Below, in pieces: positions 42,043 to 50,663 of a stretch of DNA of 64,000 nt; the first letter of the stretch is position 1, and each line of letters opens with the position of its first letter. Origin of the DNA: JBGSQR01 sp964509295 (GTDB lineage Bacteria; Desulfobacterota; Desulfuromonadia; Geobacterales; Pseudopelobacteraceae); NCBI GenBank assembly GCA_964509295.1, contig CAZDWS010000007.1, forward strand, positions 62,001 to 126,000. The letters run 5' to 3'. The translations under genes and the position numbers were made by a program. The notes beneath the pieces are model-generated. The model did no database searches. It was not told the origin of the DNA and worked only from the letters and a program-made list of their open reading frames with translations.

Positions 42043-43566
42043 ATGAGCGAAATTAAGCCGAGCATATACAAGTATCTGATGAATGCTCTTAGTATCATTG
42101 GTGCCTTGATTGCACTTGTTGCAACTATTATGCTGGTAGTGTTCATTCTGGTTGACATCTTCAGCGGATTTAAAGGTCCATATCTTGGCTTCTTTGTTTA
42201 TTTTGCTTTGCCTATTGTTTTGATTACAGGGTTGATACTGATTCCTGTCGGGGCATGGAGAGTCAGAAGTAATTTGAGGAAACATCCTGAACTTGGCATT
42301 CCCAATCTTCCCAAGATTGATTTTAATAATAGAAGAGTTCTAAACCTTTCAATTTTCTTTGTAGCGGCTACGGTTGTTTTCATGTTGCTGATTGCATTTG
42401 CTTCATTCAAGGGTGTTGAGTATACAGAGTCCAGTGGCTTTTGCGGTAAACTCTGTCATGAGGTTATGCAGCCGGAATACACCGCTTGGAGCAATTCCTC
42501 GCACGCAAATGTAAAATGCGTAGAATGTCATGTGGGGCCTGGGGCCGAAGCGTATATTAATGCAAAAATATCCGGACTTCGTCAGGTTTTAGGTGTAATT
42601 ACACATTCCTGGCCAACACCCATCCCAACGCCGGTACATAATCTGCGTCCAGCAAGAAATACTTGTGAACATTGTCATTGGCCAGAAAAGTTTTACGCAG
42701 GCAAATATAGAACTTTCTATCATTTCGCAACAAATGAAGAAAATACCAAGCGTGAAATTAATATGAACATCAAAATAGGTGATGCTCCAAAAAATCCCAA
42801 TGAAACAGGTATTCATTGGCATGTTGGTCGTGAAGTTACATATATTGCCGGTGATGAAGCACGAATGACCATACCCTACATAGCTGTTAAAGGTAAGGAT
42901 GGCAAAATTACTGAATATACTGATCCAGCTAATCCGCTGTCAAGAGAGGCCATTAATTCTTCCTCTAAGCGGATAATGGATTGCACAGATTGTCATAACC
43001 GTCCTGCACATGTTTATCACTCTCCAGGTGAGGAGCTTGATAAGCACCTTACTTCAAAAACCATTGATAGCAATCTGCCTTATGTAAAAAAGATTGCTGT
43101 TGAACTGCTGGAAAAACCCTATGCCTCGTCGGATGAAGCCGTCAATGCGATCAAGAGCGGTTTGAAAGAGTACTATTCTAAGAACTATCCGTTAATTGCC
43201 AAGAATAAGGAAGCTTCTTTAAACAAGGCTATTGAGCAGGTTCAAGGTATCTATACTCGCAATTACTTCCCAAAAATGAAAGTCAGCTGGCGATCTTACC
43301 CCAATCATATTGGGCATCTGTACACTAATGGTTGTTTCCGGTGTCATGATGGTAAACATAAGAGCGCAGACGGAAAAATTATTTCCAAAGACTGTAATAT
43401 TTGTCACGAAGTAGTCAGTCAGGTTCAAGAAAATATTCCAAAAGGTAAACAGGTTAACCAGTTTGTGCATCCTGCTGATATAGGAAATGAACTATTCACT
43501 ACAAATTGCAGTGACTGTCATGGAATTCCAAGTAATATTGCAACTGGAATACATAAGAACAAGTAG
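42043..43566 (+). CDS. imcH: Inner-membrane heptaheme NapC/NirT-family cytochrome, ImcH-like
   Basis: 507 residues. Three N-terminal membrane segments near 12-40, 48-70 and 97-120. Seven heme motifs: CGKLCH (CX3CH), CVECH, CEHCH, CTDCH, CFRCH, CNICH, CSDCH. The NapC/NirT-like part carries the CX3CH heme. Size, segments and heme number fit ImcH of Geobacter, which oxidises menaquinol when high-potential acceptors are used. AAGGAGA precedes the start. A CbcL-like gene follows after 58 bases. Confidence 0.85.
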   Translation: MSEIKPSIYKYLMNALSIIGALIALVATIMLVVFILVDIFSGFKGPYLGFFVYFALPIVLITGLILIPVGAWRVRSNLRKHPELGIPNLPKIDFNNRRVLNLSIFFVAATVVFMLLIAFASFKGVEYTESSGFCGKLCHEVMQPEYTAWSNSSHANVKCVECHVGPGAEAYINAKISGLRQVLGVITHSWPTPIPTPVHNLRPARNTCEHCHWPEKFYAGKYRTFYHFATNEENTKREINMNIKIGDAPKNPNETGIHWHVGREVTYIAGDEARMTIPYIAVKGKDGKITEYTDPANPLSREAINSSSKRIMDCTDCHNRPAHVYHSPGEELDKHLTSKTIDSNLPYVKKIAVELLEKPYASSDEAVNAIKSGLKEYYSKNYPLIAKNKEASLNKAIEQVQGIYTRNYFPKMKVSWRSYPNHIGHLYTNGCFRCHDGKHKSADGKIISKDCNICHEVVSQVQENIPKGKQVNQFVHPADIGNELFTTNCSDCHGIPSNIATGIHKNK

Positions 43567-43624
43567 TTTTGTTGATCACTAATGTTTTAAACTATTGTAT
43601 TTTTTATAAAATTTATCGAGGATT

Positions 43625-45487
43625 ATGTCTATGATTTCAAAATTCTTTACAGTGTTTTTGTTTGTTCTAATGATTATTTCATCTGCAAATACTGCTCAAT
43701 CTGAGCAAGGTATGGCCATTGATCCGGTTTATTGTATCGGTTGTCACGGAAACAAGTTTACTGTCAAAGACTTTGCAGCGTCCGTGCATGGTAAAAATGC
43801 CTGCACCAGCTGTCATACTGATATCACTGACCTTCTCAAACATATGAAGGGTGACACAACAGTTCAAAAGGTACAGTGTGAACGCTGTCATAAGAAACAG
43901 AATTCTGAGCATTACGCCAGTGTTCATGCAGAAAAGGGTGTAACATGTGCCCAATGCCATACTGATATTCACACTCACAATTACTGGAAGAATGATAAAC
44001 GGATTGCTGTAGCCAAATGTGTTCAATGTCATAAACAAGAAGCTGTTTACATGACCTCAGTTCATGGAAAAGGTGTTGCAAAAGGCAATATGGATTCTGC
44101 TGCATGCCATGATTGTCATAACTTGCATGCTGTTGAGAAGGTGGCTAATTCTAAAGATCATAAAGGCAGCAAATCACATACAGATGTTTGTCTGAAGTGC
44201 CACAGTGATCAGAAGATGATGGCCAGAAATAACGTTACAAATGTGGCAGTTAAATCATATTTGGAAAGTTATCATGGCAAAAATTACCGACTTGGTTTTG
44301 CTGACAAGGTAGCTGGTTGCGCTGACTGTCATACCGCCCATGCTGTTTTGCCCAAAAGTGACCCGCAATCATCACTGAATGAGGCTAATCTTGTTAAACA
44401 GTGCTCCGCCTGCCACCCCAAAGCCACACCTCTTTTTGCCAAATTTTACTCCCATGGTGATATGGGTGATCGCAAAAAGTATCCGATTATGTATTATACT
44501 TTTATTGCTATGACCGGTCTGTTGATTGTAACCTTTACGGTTTTCTGGTTTCATTCTGTCCTCTGGATGTTCCGTGGTTTTGTTGAAAACAGGGAAAAAG
44601 CTGCTTTGCTTGCAGCCGGTACCCATCACCATGTTATTCTTGAGGCAAAGAAACAGTATCGTCGTTTCCGACGTACACATGTAATTCTTCATGTAATTGT
44701 AATTACCAGTTTCCTTCTGCTTTCTCTTACTGGTCTGCCGCTCAAGTTCAGTAATCAGCCATGGGCGATCACAATGATGAACATGTTTGGTGGAACTGCC
44801 AACGCAGCATTCATGCATCGTGTTGGTGCAGCAATGACATTTGTGTATTTTGCCGCTGCCCTGGCCATGAGTGTTCACTTTCTGTTTATCAGAAAAGATA
44901 TCAAAGGTGGCCCGATTCAGCGTCTATTTGGGCCGGATTCCCTTTGTTTCAATCTTAGAGATATTAAGGATGTTACTGCAATGGTCAAATGGTTCTTCTT
45001 TAAGGGACCAAAACCAACTTTTGAACGCTGGACTTACTGGGAAAAGTTTGACTTTGTTGCGGTCTTCTGGGGTATGTTTGCTATTGGTGGGTCTGGTCTG
45101 ATGCTCTGGTTCCCGGAATTTTTCGGTATGTTTCTGCCTGGTTGGGTTTTCAATGTTGCCACAATCATCCATTCAGATGAGGCACTATTGGCGACCGGAT
45201 TTATTTTTACTGTCCACTTTTTTAACACACATGGCAGGCCTGAGAAGTTCCCAATGGACTTTGTTATCTTCAATGGTCAGATTGATAAAGAAGAGATGTT
45301 GGAGGAACGGGGAGACCAGTGGAAACGGTATGAGGAAGAGGGCATTACTGAGCAATTCGTATGCAAAAAACCAAGCAGTGTCATATACGACTTCCTAGTT
45401 AAAGGATTTGGTTTTATTGCCCTGTTTACCGGCCTTGGATTGCTGGCATTGATGATATTCGCCTTTATTACCGGTGGCGGACACTAG
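43625..45487 (+). CDS. cbcL: Inner-membrane cytochrome bc fusion, CbcL-like
   Basis: 620 residues. A signal-like segment is followed by nine CxxCH motifs to about residue 270: CIGCH, CTSCH, CERCH, CAQCH, CVQCH, CHDCH, CLKCH, CADCH, CSACH. The C-terminal half is a diheme cytochrome b (HydC/FdnI type) with membrane segments and histidines in THVILHVIV, FMHRVGAA and FTVHFFNTHG. This is the CbcL layout, a menaquinol oxidase used at low redox potential in Geobacter. A second ATG six bases in is also possible as the start. Position next to the ImcH-like gene puts two alternative quinol oxidases side by side. Confidence 0.85.
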   Translation: MSMISKFFTVFLFVLMIISSANTAQSEQGMAIDPVYCIGCHGNKFTVKDFAASVHGKNACTSCHTDITDLLKHMKGDTTVQKVQCERCHKKQNSEHYASVHAEKGVTCAQCHTDIHTHNYWKNDKRIAVAKCVQCHKQEAVYMTSVHGKGVAKGNMDSAACHDCHNLHAVEKVANSKDHKGSKSHTDVCLKCHSDQKMMARNNVTNVAVKSYLESYHGKNYRLGFADKVAGCADCHTAHAVLPKSDPQSSLNEANLVKQCSACHPKATPLFAKFYSHGDMGDRKKYPIMYYTFIAMTGLLIVTFTVFWFHSVLWMFRGFVENREKAALLAAGTHHHVILEAKKQYRRFRRTHVILHVIVITSFLLLSLTGLPLKFSNQPWAITMMNMFGGTANAAFMHRVGAAMTFVYFAAALAMSVHFLFIRKDIKGGPIQRLFGPDSLCFNLRDIKDVTAMVKWFFFKGPKPTFERWTYWEKFDFVAVFWGMFAIGGSGLMLWFPEFFGMFLPGWVFNVATIIHSDEALLATGFIFTVHFFNTHGRPEKFPMDFVIFNGQIDKEEMLEERGDQWKRYEEEGITEQFVCKKPSSVIYDFLVKGFGFIALFTGLGLLALMIFAFITGGGH

Positions 45488-45506
45488 TACAATGTAACAT
45501 CGAAAC

Positions 45507-45608
45507 CTAACTCCCCCCAACCCCCTCTTATTTAAGAGGGGGAGCAAAGCCATCCAGTTTACATAGTACGTTCCTTCCCTTAATTAAGGGGAGGACAGGT
45601 GGGGTTAG
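45507..45608. repeat. GC-rich imperfect palindromic repeat element
   Basis: Ends are inverted: CTAACTCCCCCCAACCCC on the left and GGTGGGGTTAG on the right. Two internal hairpins follow: CCCCCTCTTA-TTTAAGAGGGGG and CTTCCCTTAATTAAGGGGAG. It has the form of a short non-autonomous repeat and lies in a 197-base gap with no other feature. Confidence 0.75.
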
Positions 45609-45684
45609 CAGCGAAAGAATAAGTACTCCAAAGTACTAGTCTAATTTTTCAAAGAAAAAATTGAAATGAGATGGTGTTTATATA

Positions 45685-46569
45685 ATGCGTATTAAATATG
45701 TTGAACCTTTATTTCGTCCACCAAGTGAGGCGAATAGCCTGATTTTTCAGATTACAATCGGGTGCTCCAGAAATAAATGTACTTTTTGCGGAATGTACAA
45801 AGGTAAACATTTTCGAATCAGGCCGGTTGATGAAATTCTTGCTGAAATTGAATCTGTTCCTGTTCAGTATAGGGGCGGCGTCAGAAGAGTCTTTCTTGCA
45901 GATGGAGATGCCTTGGTCTATCCCATGTCAGGGCTGGTTATTATACTTGAAGCGCTGGCAGCAACTTTCCCAAACCTGAACAGGGTCGGTGCATATGCAT
46001 CGCCTATAAGCATAGATGGCAAGAGTGCTGAAGAGCTTGAACAACTTAAAGACTTAAAGTTGGGAGTGTTGTATTTCGGGTTGGAGTCTGGTGATGAGCC
46101 TACTCTGGCTACTGTTGATAAGGGGTATGGTATTGAAGATATGGCTTTGCTGGCATTGAAAGCCCGTAATGCCGGAATAAAACTTTCAGTTACCGCTATT
46201 TTAGGGTTGGCGGGGAAGGCCAGGAGTCTTGAACATGCTAGAGCTACAGCTGCATGGGTTAATCGCGTAAATCCGGAGTTTTTTTCTTTGCTGACAATGT
46301 TTCATAGACATAATGAAAGTTTTATCAGGGGATTGCAGTTATGTGACCGTCGTACATTGATGTTGGAAGTTTTGGAAATGGTACGCAATCTTAATCCGAG
46401 TAAAACAATCCTGCGTTCTAATCATGTATCTAATTTTCTAAATCTTGCAGGGAGCTATCCGAAAGATCGCGAACGCTTGATTCAGGATGTGGAGTCTGCC
46501 ATTAGTCGAGCAGAAAGGTCCCCTGGGTTTATGACTGAAATTCCAGGTTACACGGAAGAGTATTATTGA
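45685..46569 (+). CDS. Radical SAM protein of unknown substrate
   Basis: 294 residues. The cluster motif is CSRNKCTFC (CX4CX2C) near residues 28-36 rather than the usual CX3CX2C. Elp3/oxygen-independent HemN-like barrel elements follow (RRVFLADGDALVYP, GVLYFGLESGDEPTL). It is an ordinary length for this group. It is a single gene with its own terminator; the substrate cannot be told. Confidence 0.88.
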   Translation: MRIKYVEPLFRPPSEANSLIFQITIGCSRNKCTFCGMYKGKHFRIRPVDEILAEIESVPVQYRGGVRRVFLADGDALVYPMSGLVIILEALAATFPNLNRVGAYASPISIDGKSAEELEQLKDLKLGVLYFGLESGDEPTLATVDKGYGIEDMALLALKARNAGIKLSVTAILGLAGKARSLEHARATAAWVNRVNPEFFSLLTMFHRHNESFIRGLQLCDRRTLMLEVLEMVRNLNPSKTILRSNHVSNFLNLAGSYPKDRERLIQDVESAISRAERSPGFMTEIPGYTEEYY

Positions 46570-46592
46570 TTACATCACCATAGAGAACATTT

Positions 46593-46631
46593 GAAACAAA
46601 TAAACCCGCATTTAGCGGGTTTATTTGTTTC
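46593..46631. terminator. Bidirectional terminator between radical SAM and pilT-like genes
   Basis: GAAACAAATAAACCCGC and its complement form a perfect 17-base stem around ATTTA. Genes on both sides converge. Confidence 0.9.
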
Positions 46632-46651
46632 AGATTAACGATAAATACATA

Positions 46652-47719
46652 TCAGTCAAACATCAGTTTACGTTCCAGATCCATGGAATGGCTGAGTCGT
46701 TTAGCGTCCTCTATACTTATCAGATCTTGCTTGTAAAGTTTTAGCAGGTGCTGATCCAGAGACTGCATCTGGTACTGTTCGCTGCCATTTTCAATATGCT
46801 TTTCAATCTCATCCAGACGCCCCTCACGAATACAGGCCTGAATTGTTGTGGTTACACGCATGATTTCAACAACCGGAAGGATATTGTCACCCGATTTATC
46901 TCTAACGAGCCGTAGGGAAACTGTTGCTACGAGTATATCTGCAAGTCGCTGCCTGATAATTTCCTGTGATTCTGAAGGGAAGTTTCCTATGATCCTGTTG
47001 ATTGTAGAAACCGCACCCTGGGTATGAAGAGTTGAGAAAACCAGATGACCGGTTTCTGCTGCTTTAATACACTCATCGATTGTTTCCTTATCACGCATTT
47101 CTCCAACCATAATTACATCAGGATCCATGCGCATTGCGGCTTTTAAAGCGGTATGGAAATTCTGCGTATCGCAGCCGACCTCTCTTTGAATGATACAGCT
47201 GCTTTTTGAAGTGAATATGAACTCGATCGGGTCTTCAATTGTAATTATGTTATAGCTGAAATTTTCGTTGATATATCTCAAGATTGAAGCAAGTGTAGTT
47301 GATTTTCCGTTTCCTGTCGGACCAGTTATAAGAATTAGTCCATTGGGTGCCTTGATGATCTCTTCAAGAATTGGCGGGAGGTTTAATTCATGGAAAGCTC
47401 CAATATGTGGTGGTATTACGCGCATAATAATGCCGATGTGCCCACGTTGTCTGAATATGCTTACTCGAAACCTTCCTCCGCTGGCTAAAGAGTATGAGGC
47501 ATCAAATTCTTTTATTTCCTTACTGAGCTGGCGACCATTACTTTCCATGATTCGCGTTGCTATAAATTCGGTATCAGCGGGCGTCAGATTGGGCATTTTG
47601 GAACGGATCAGCTGACCCCTGCCACGAAAAAAAGGCGGGTTGTCCACTTCAAAATGAATGTCTGAAACTTTCTTTTGAAAAGCAATTTCAAGTATCTGAT
47701 TAAGGATATTTATGTCCAT
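46652..47719 (-). CDS. PilT/PilU-type retraction ATPase
   Basis: 355 residues. Walker A GPTGNGKST at 133-141, Asp box (IITIEDPIEF), Walker B DPDVIMVGEMRD and His box (FSTLHTQGAV) are intact. The AIRNLIRE motif of PilT is not obvious in the C-terminus, which favours a PilU or divergent PilT paralogue. It drives type IV pilus retraction or surface sensing. It is 32 bases downstream of a PATAN/GAF protein gene and likely co-transcribed; no pilus structural gene is near. Confidence 0.88.
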   Translation of the reverse strand: MDINILNQILEIAFQKKVSDIHFEVDNPPFFRGRGQLIRSKMPNLTPADTEFIATRIMESNGRQLSKEIKEFDASYSLASGGRFRVSIFRQRGHIGIIMRVIPPHIGAFHELNLPPILEEIIKAPNGLILITGPTGNGKSTTLASILRYINENFSYNIITIEDPIEFIFTSKSSCIIQREVGCDTQNFHTALKAAMRMDPDVIMVGEMRDKETIDECIKAAETGHLVFSTLHTQGAVSTINRIIGNFPSESQEIIRQRLADILVATVSLRLVRDKSGDNILPVVEIMRVTTTIQACIREGRLDEIEKHIENGSEQYQMQSLDQHLLKLYKQDLISIEDAKRLSHSMDLERKLMFD

Positions 47720-47751
47720 AAAATCCTTTCTAAAATAATAATTGAGTAATT

Positions 47752-49542
47752 CTACAGAGGTTTAGTCTGCTTAACAAGCTGTTTTCTATAAAGACAATTG
47801 TCAAGTGCCAAACCAGTTGTTTGGGCAACAATATTTAATAGCTCGATCTGTACAGAGCGGGCTTTCATTTGACCAAAGTCGGCATAAATCACTGCAGCAA
47901 CTTTGCCAAAGCTTATGATTGGAATTAAAGCATAAATATGGTTTAAGGGCATCCCAATATGGGAAAAAAGAAGTTTATGCAGAAGTATGTCATCTTTTTC
48001 TCCATAGTAAAAGTTGCCGTGCTGAACAATATCCTGCAGTATTGAAGGTTGATCCAAGGGAATTCTAAGTGACATTGGAGGTTGAGTCCCAGTTTGTTGG
48101 TGAGAACTTATTCCAATTTCATTTTTTGCAATTAATTCAGATTTTCCAACAAAGAAAGTTATGGATCGCTCAAACATTACTGATGAAAATTTTAGGGGAA
48201 TATATGCAAGTTTAGTGGCTTCACGCAGCTTAACCAGATCAGTCATGCACTCTTTGAAATAATTTAAAACTAATTCTGACGGTTTTAAAATAGTTGTCTG
48301 GAAATGTTTTTGAATTACTTTTAAGAAGTTAACAACCTCTTCATTGAAAACTATCTGTTGTCCGTCCGTTTCCGGTTTGGGGAAAACGATATTAGCCCCG
48401 GCTAACAAGGCGCGCATAGGAAAGTCTTTATTCTCCGGGTTGAAGAGTTGCAAGCAAGAGATCTGGTCTGGATACTTTTCATTTGTCTGCATGAGCAAGG
48501 TTAAAATGTGCTCTTCGGATCGTAATGCATCCTGATTATTTGGGGTATCAAAAATGATAAGCGGAGAGATTGATTTAGAAAGTGCATTTTCTATACTTTT
48601 GTTAAGGCTTATTTCGTCAGCACTGACCGATACATGCAGACCTTCGTATTTACATGTTGTCATTATGATGCGATTGAGAAACTGATCAAGACTGTAAATT
48701 AATACTACATTATTACGAATTGATGATTGGAGCTTATTTGCAAGAGTTTTGGAGTGATCAGAAAACTCCATAAGAAATGAAAAAATCTTATTTTGTTCAG
48801 CCAGATCTGTGTCTGCAAATTCATCATGGTCTTTATTCGGTTGGTAATTGGAAAACTTATAGTCCCTTAGTCCGGAATAGACATCAGGGATTTTTTTTTC
48901 GATTGCATCCAGTCCATCAAGTCCAAGAATATTTACTGTGATATTAGTCTCGTTCTGTTCAGCACTGAAAACACTTTCTGTTGTCTGTTCCAATGTGGTA
49001 AAAACACCACCTTCTAAAGATCCATTACGCATTTTTTCATCATATATGCGCAGTGCATCCATCAGAACACTCTGGGTATTTAAGTTGATTTCTTGTTTTA
49101 GTATTTCCGGCAAGTATCTGTATTCATCTGAAACTGTTGTTGTTTTTACATCAAGTCTGAAGATTCCTTTAGTCCAGGTAAGTATTTCAACTATGGACAT
49201 TTCTATAAGTGATTCCAAACCTTTATATGCATCTTCTTTATTAAGCTGATTAGCTTCAATCAGGGTGGCAATTAACGGTTTTCTGTTAGGGCCGGCACTC
49301 TGTTGGATACTTAAAGATTGTTCGAGATATTCAGTTGTTATAAGGCCCATACCAACCAGTATCTGACCAATTCTGATACTGTTATCAACATGGTTTGCGC
49401 TTACAATGAATCCGTCAACAAAAACAATCTGGCTTTCGCCACGATCACTTTTAAGATATAGAGTACCTGTCTTTCTGGTGGAGTGCAGGAGTTGAATTAC
49501 ATCGACAATTGGCAGGTGTTCCAGGTCGCCGGCAAAGGACAT
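47752..49542 (-). CDS. DUF4388 (PATAN) and GAF-like domain protein
   Basis: 596 residues from the ATG at 49542, with AGAGGTAAG eight bases upstream. The N-terminal DUF4388/PATAN domain opens MSFAGDLEHLPIVDVIQLL and includes TGTLYLKSDRGESQIVFVDG. A middle region (about 290-430) resembles a receiver or response-regulator-like fold without clear phosphoacceptor. The C-terminal 150 residues look like a GAF domain (VAAVIYADFG, ALDNCLYRKQL). PATAN proteins take part in motility regulation; operon partnership with a PilT-type ATPase supports control of pili. Confidence 0.78.
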   Translation of the reverse strand: MSFAGDLEHLPIVDVIQLLHSTRKTGTLYLKSDRGESQIVFVDGFIVSANHVDNSIRIGQILVGMGLITTEYLEQSLSIQQSAGPNRKPLIATLIEANQLNKEDAYKGLESLIEMSIVEILTWTKGIFRLDVKTTTVSDEYRYLPEILKQEINLNTQSVLMDALRIYDEKMRNGSLEGGVFTTLEQTTESVFSAEQNETNITVNILGLDGLDAIEKKIPDVYSGLRDYKFSNYQPNKDHDEFADTDLAEQNKIFSFLMEFSDHSKTLANKLQSSIRNNVVLIYSLDQFLNRIIMTTCKYEGLHVSVSADEISLNKSIENALSKSISPLIIFDTPNNQDALRSEEHILTLLMQTNEKYPDQISCLQLFNPENKDFPMRALLAGANIVFPKPETDGQQIVFNEEVVNFLKVIQKHFQTTILKPSELVLNYFKECMTDLVKLREATKLAYIPLKFSSVMFERSITFFVGKSELIAKNEIGISSHQQTGTQPPMSLRIPLDQPSILQDIVQHGNFYYGEKDDILLHKLLFSHIGMPLNHIYALIPIISFGKVAAVIYADFGQMKARSVQIELLNIVAQTTGLALDNCLYRKQLVKQTKPL

Positions 49543-49858
49543 TTGTTGCTTACCTCTTGAAAGTCTAAAAATACAACAACCCATGATCATATGTGGATTG
49601 TTGATGAATATTATTAATCTGTGAATTTTATACACAAACAATTAACAATCAAGCAAATATTTGCATTTCTGTCGTCTTAACCCTGTAAGGAACAATTTTA
49701 TGGTATATACCGGTTAGTTCTGATCATGATAGTTGATATCAGAACCAGCTGTTTTCCATTCTTGACACCCCCAACCTTTTGAGGTAACTTAACACGTCCT
49801 ACCACAGGACAATCCGCATTTAGCGCACTTTAATCCCGTTTTTACAGGTAAAGCCAAG

Positions 49859-50626
49859 ATGAAAATTACAGCTGTAATTCCAGCTCGCTATGCCTCAACG
49901 CGTTTTCCAGGCAAGGCACTAGCTGAACTATGTGGTAAGCCGATGATTCAACATGTCTATGAGCGTACTGCTAAGGCATCATTGGTTAATGAGGTAATTG
50001 TTGCTACTGATGATGAACGGATTCAGCGTGTGGTTAACTCTTTTGGCGGTATTTGCCGAATGACCCGGGCAGACCATGAAACCGGAACGGACAGGTTAGC
50101 TGAGGTTGCCGAAACACTTGATGCTGATATAGTTGTTAATGTTCAGGGAGATGAACCGCTGATTGAGCCGCAAATGATTGATCAGGCCATTAGGCCCTTT
50201 TTGAGTGATCCGTCACTGAGAATGGGTACGCTTAAAACCAGAATCAGATGTCTTCATGATTTTCTTGGTCCCAATGTTGTAAAAGTTGTAACTGATAGAA
50301 GTGGATTTGCTCTTTATTTTTCCCGCTCACCGCTTCCGTTTTTTAGAGACAAGTGGCGTGATCTGAAAGATGAGTCCTTTGCCAGTGGCAAACTACTTTG
50401 CTATAAGCACGTTGGTCTTTATGTCTTTCGTCGTGATTTTTTACTTGAGTATGCCGCTATGGCTCCAACATTCTTAGAGTTGTCTGAAAAGCTTGAGCAG
50501 TTGCGGGCTATTGAAAATGGTATAAAAATACGTGTTGAAGAAACTGATTTTGAATCTATTGGAGTTGATACTCCTGAAGATTTATTAAAAGCTTGCGAAC
50601 GTTTCAAACTCATTCAGTCGTTATAA
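49859..50626 (+). CDS. kdsB: CMP-KDO synthetase
   Basis: 255 residues. The nucleotide-binding start IPARYASTRFPGKALAEL and VNVQGDEPLI are characteristic of 3-deoxy-manno-octulosonate cytidylyltransferase. It activates KDO with CTP for lipid A-core synthesis. It leads the order kdsB-pyrG-kdsA, in which pyrG supplies the CTP. Confidence 0.97.
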   Translation: MKITAVIPARYASTRFPGKALAELCGKPMIQHVYERTAKASLVNEVIVATDDERIQRVVNSFGGICRMTRADHETGTDRLAEVAETLDADIVVNVQGDEPLIEPQMIDQAIRPFLSDPSLRMGTLKTRIRCLHDFLGPNVVKVVTDRSGFALYFSRSPLPFFRDKWRDLKDESFASGKLLCYKHVGLYVFRRDFLLEYAAMAPTFLELSEKLEQLRAIENGIKIRVEETDFESIGVDTPEDLLKACERFKLIQSL

Positions 50627-50663
50627 AATTTTGAACAGTAATTTACCTTCAGGAGCAGTATAT

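Noticed and set aside
45541..45556. GAGCAAAGCC resembling a piece of a GEMM riboswitch
   Set aside because: It lies inside a palindromic repeat and the rest of the riboswitch core is missing.
49717..49745. Inverted repeat GTTCTGAT/ATCAGAAC upstream of kdsB
   Set aside because: The arms are short and the loop is 13 bases; there is no T-run and no match to a known operator.
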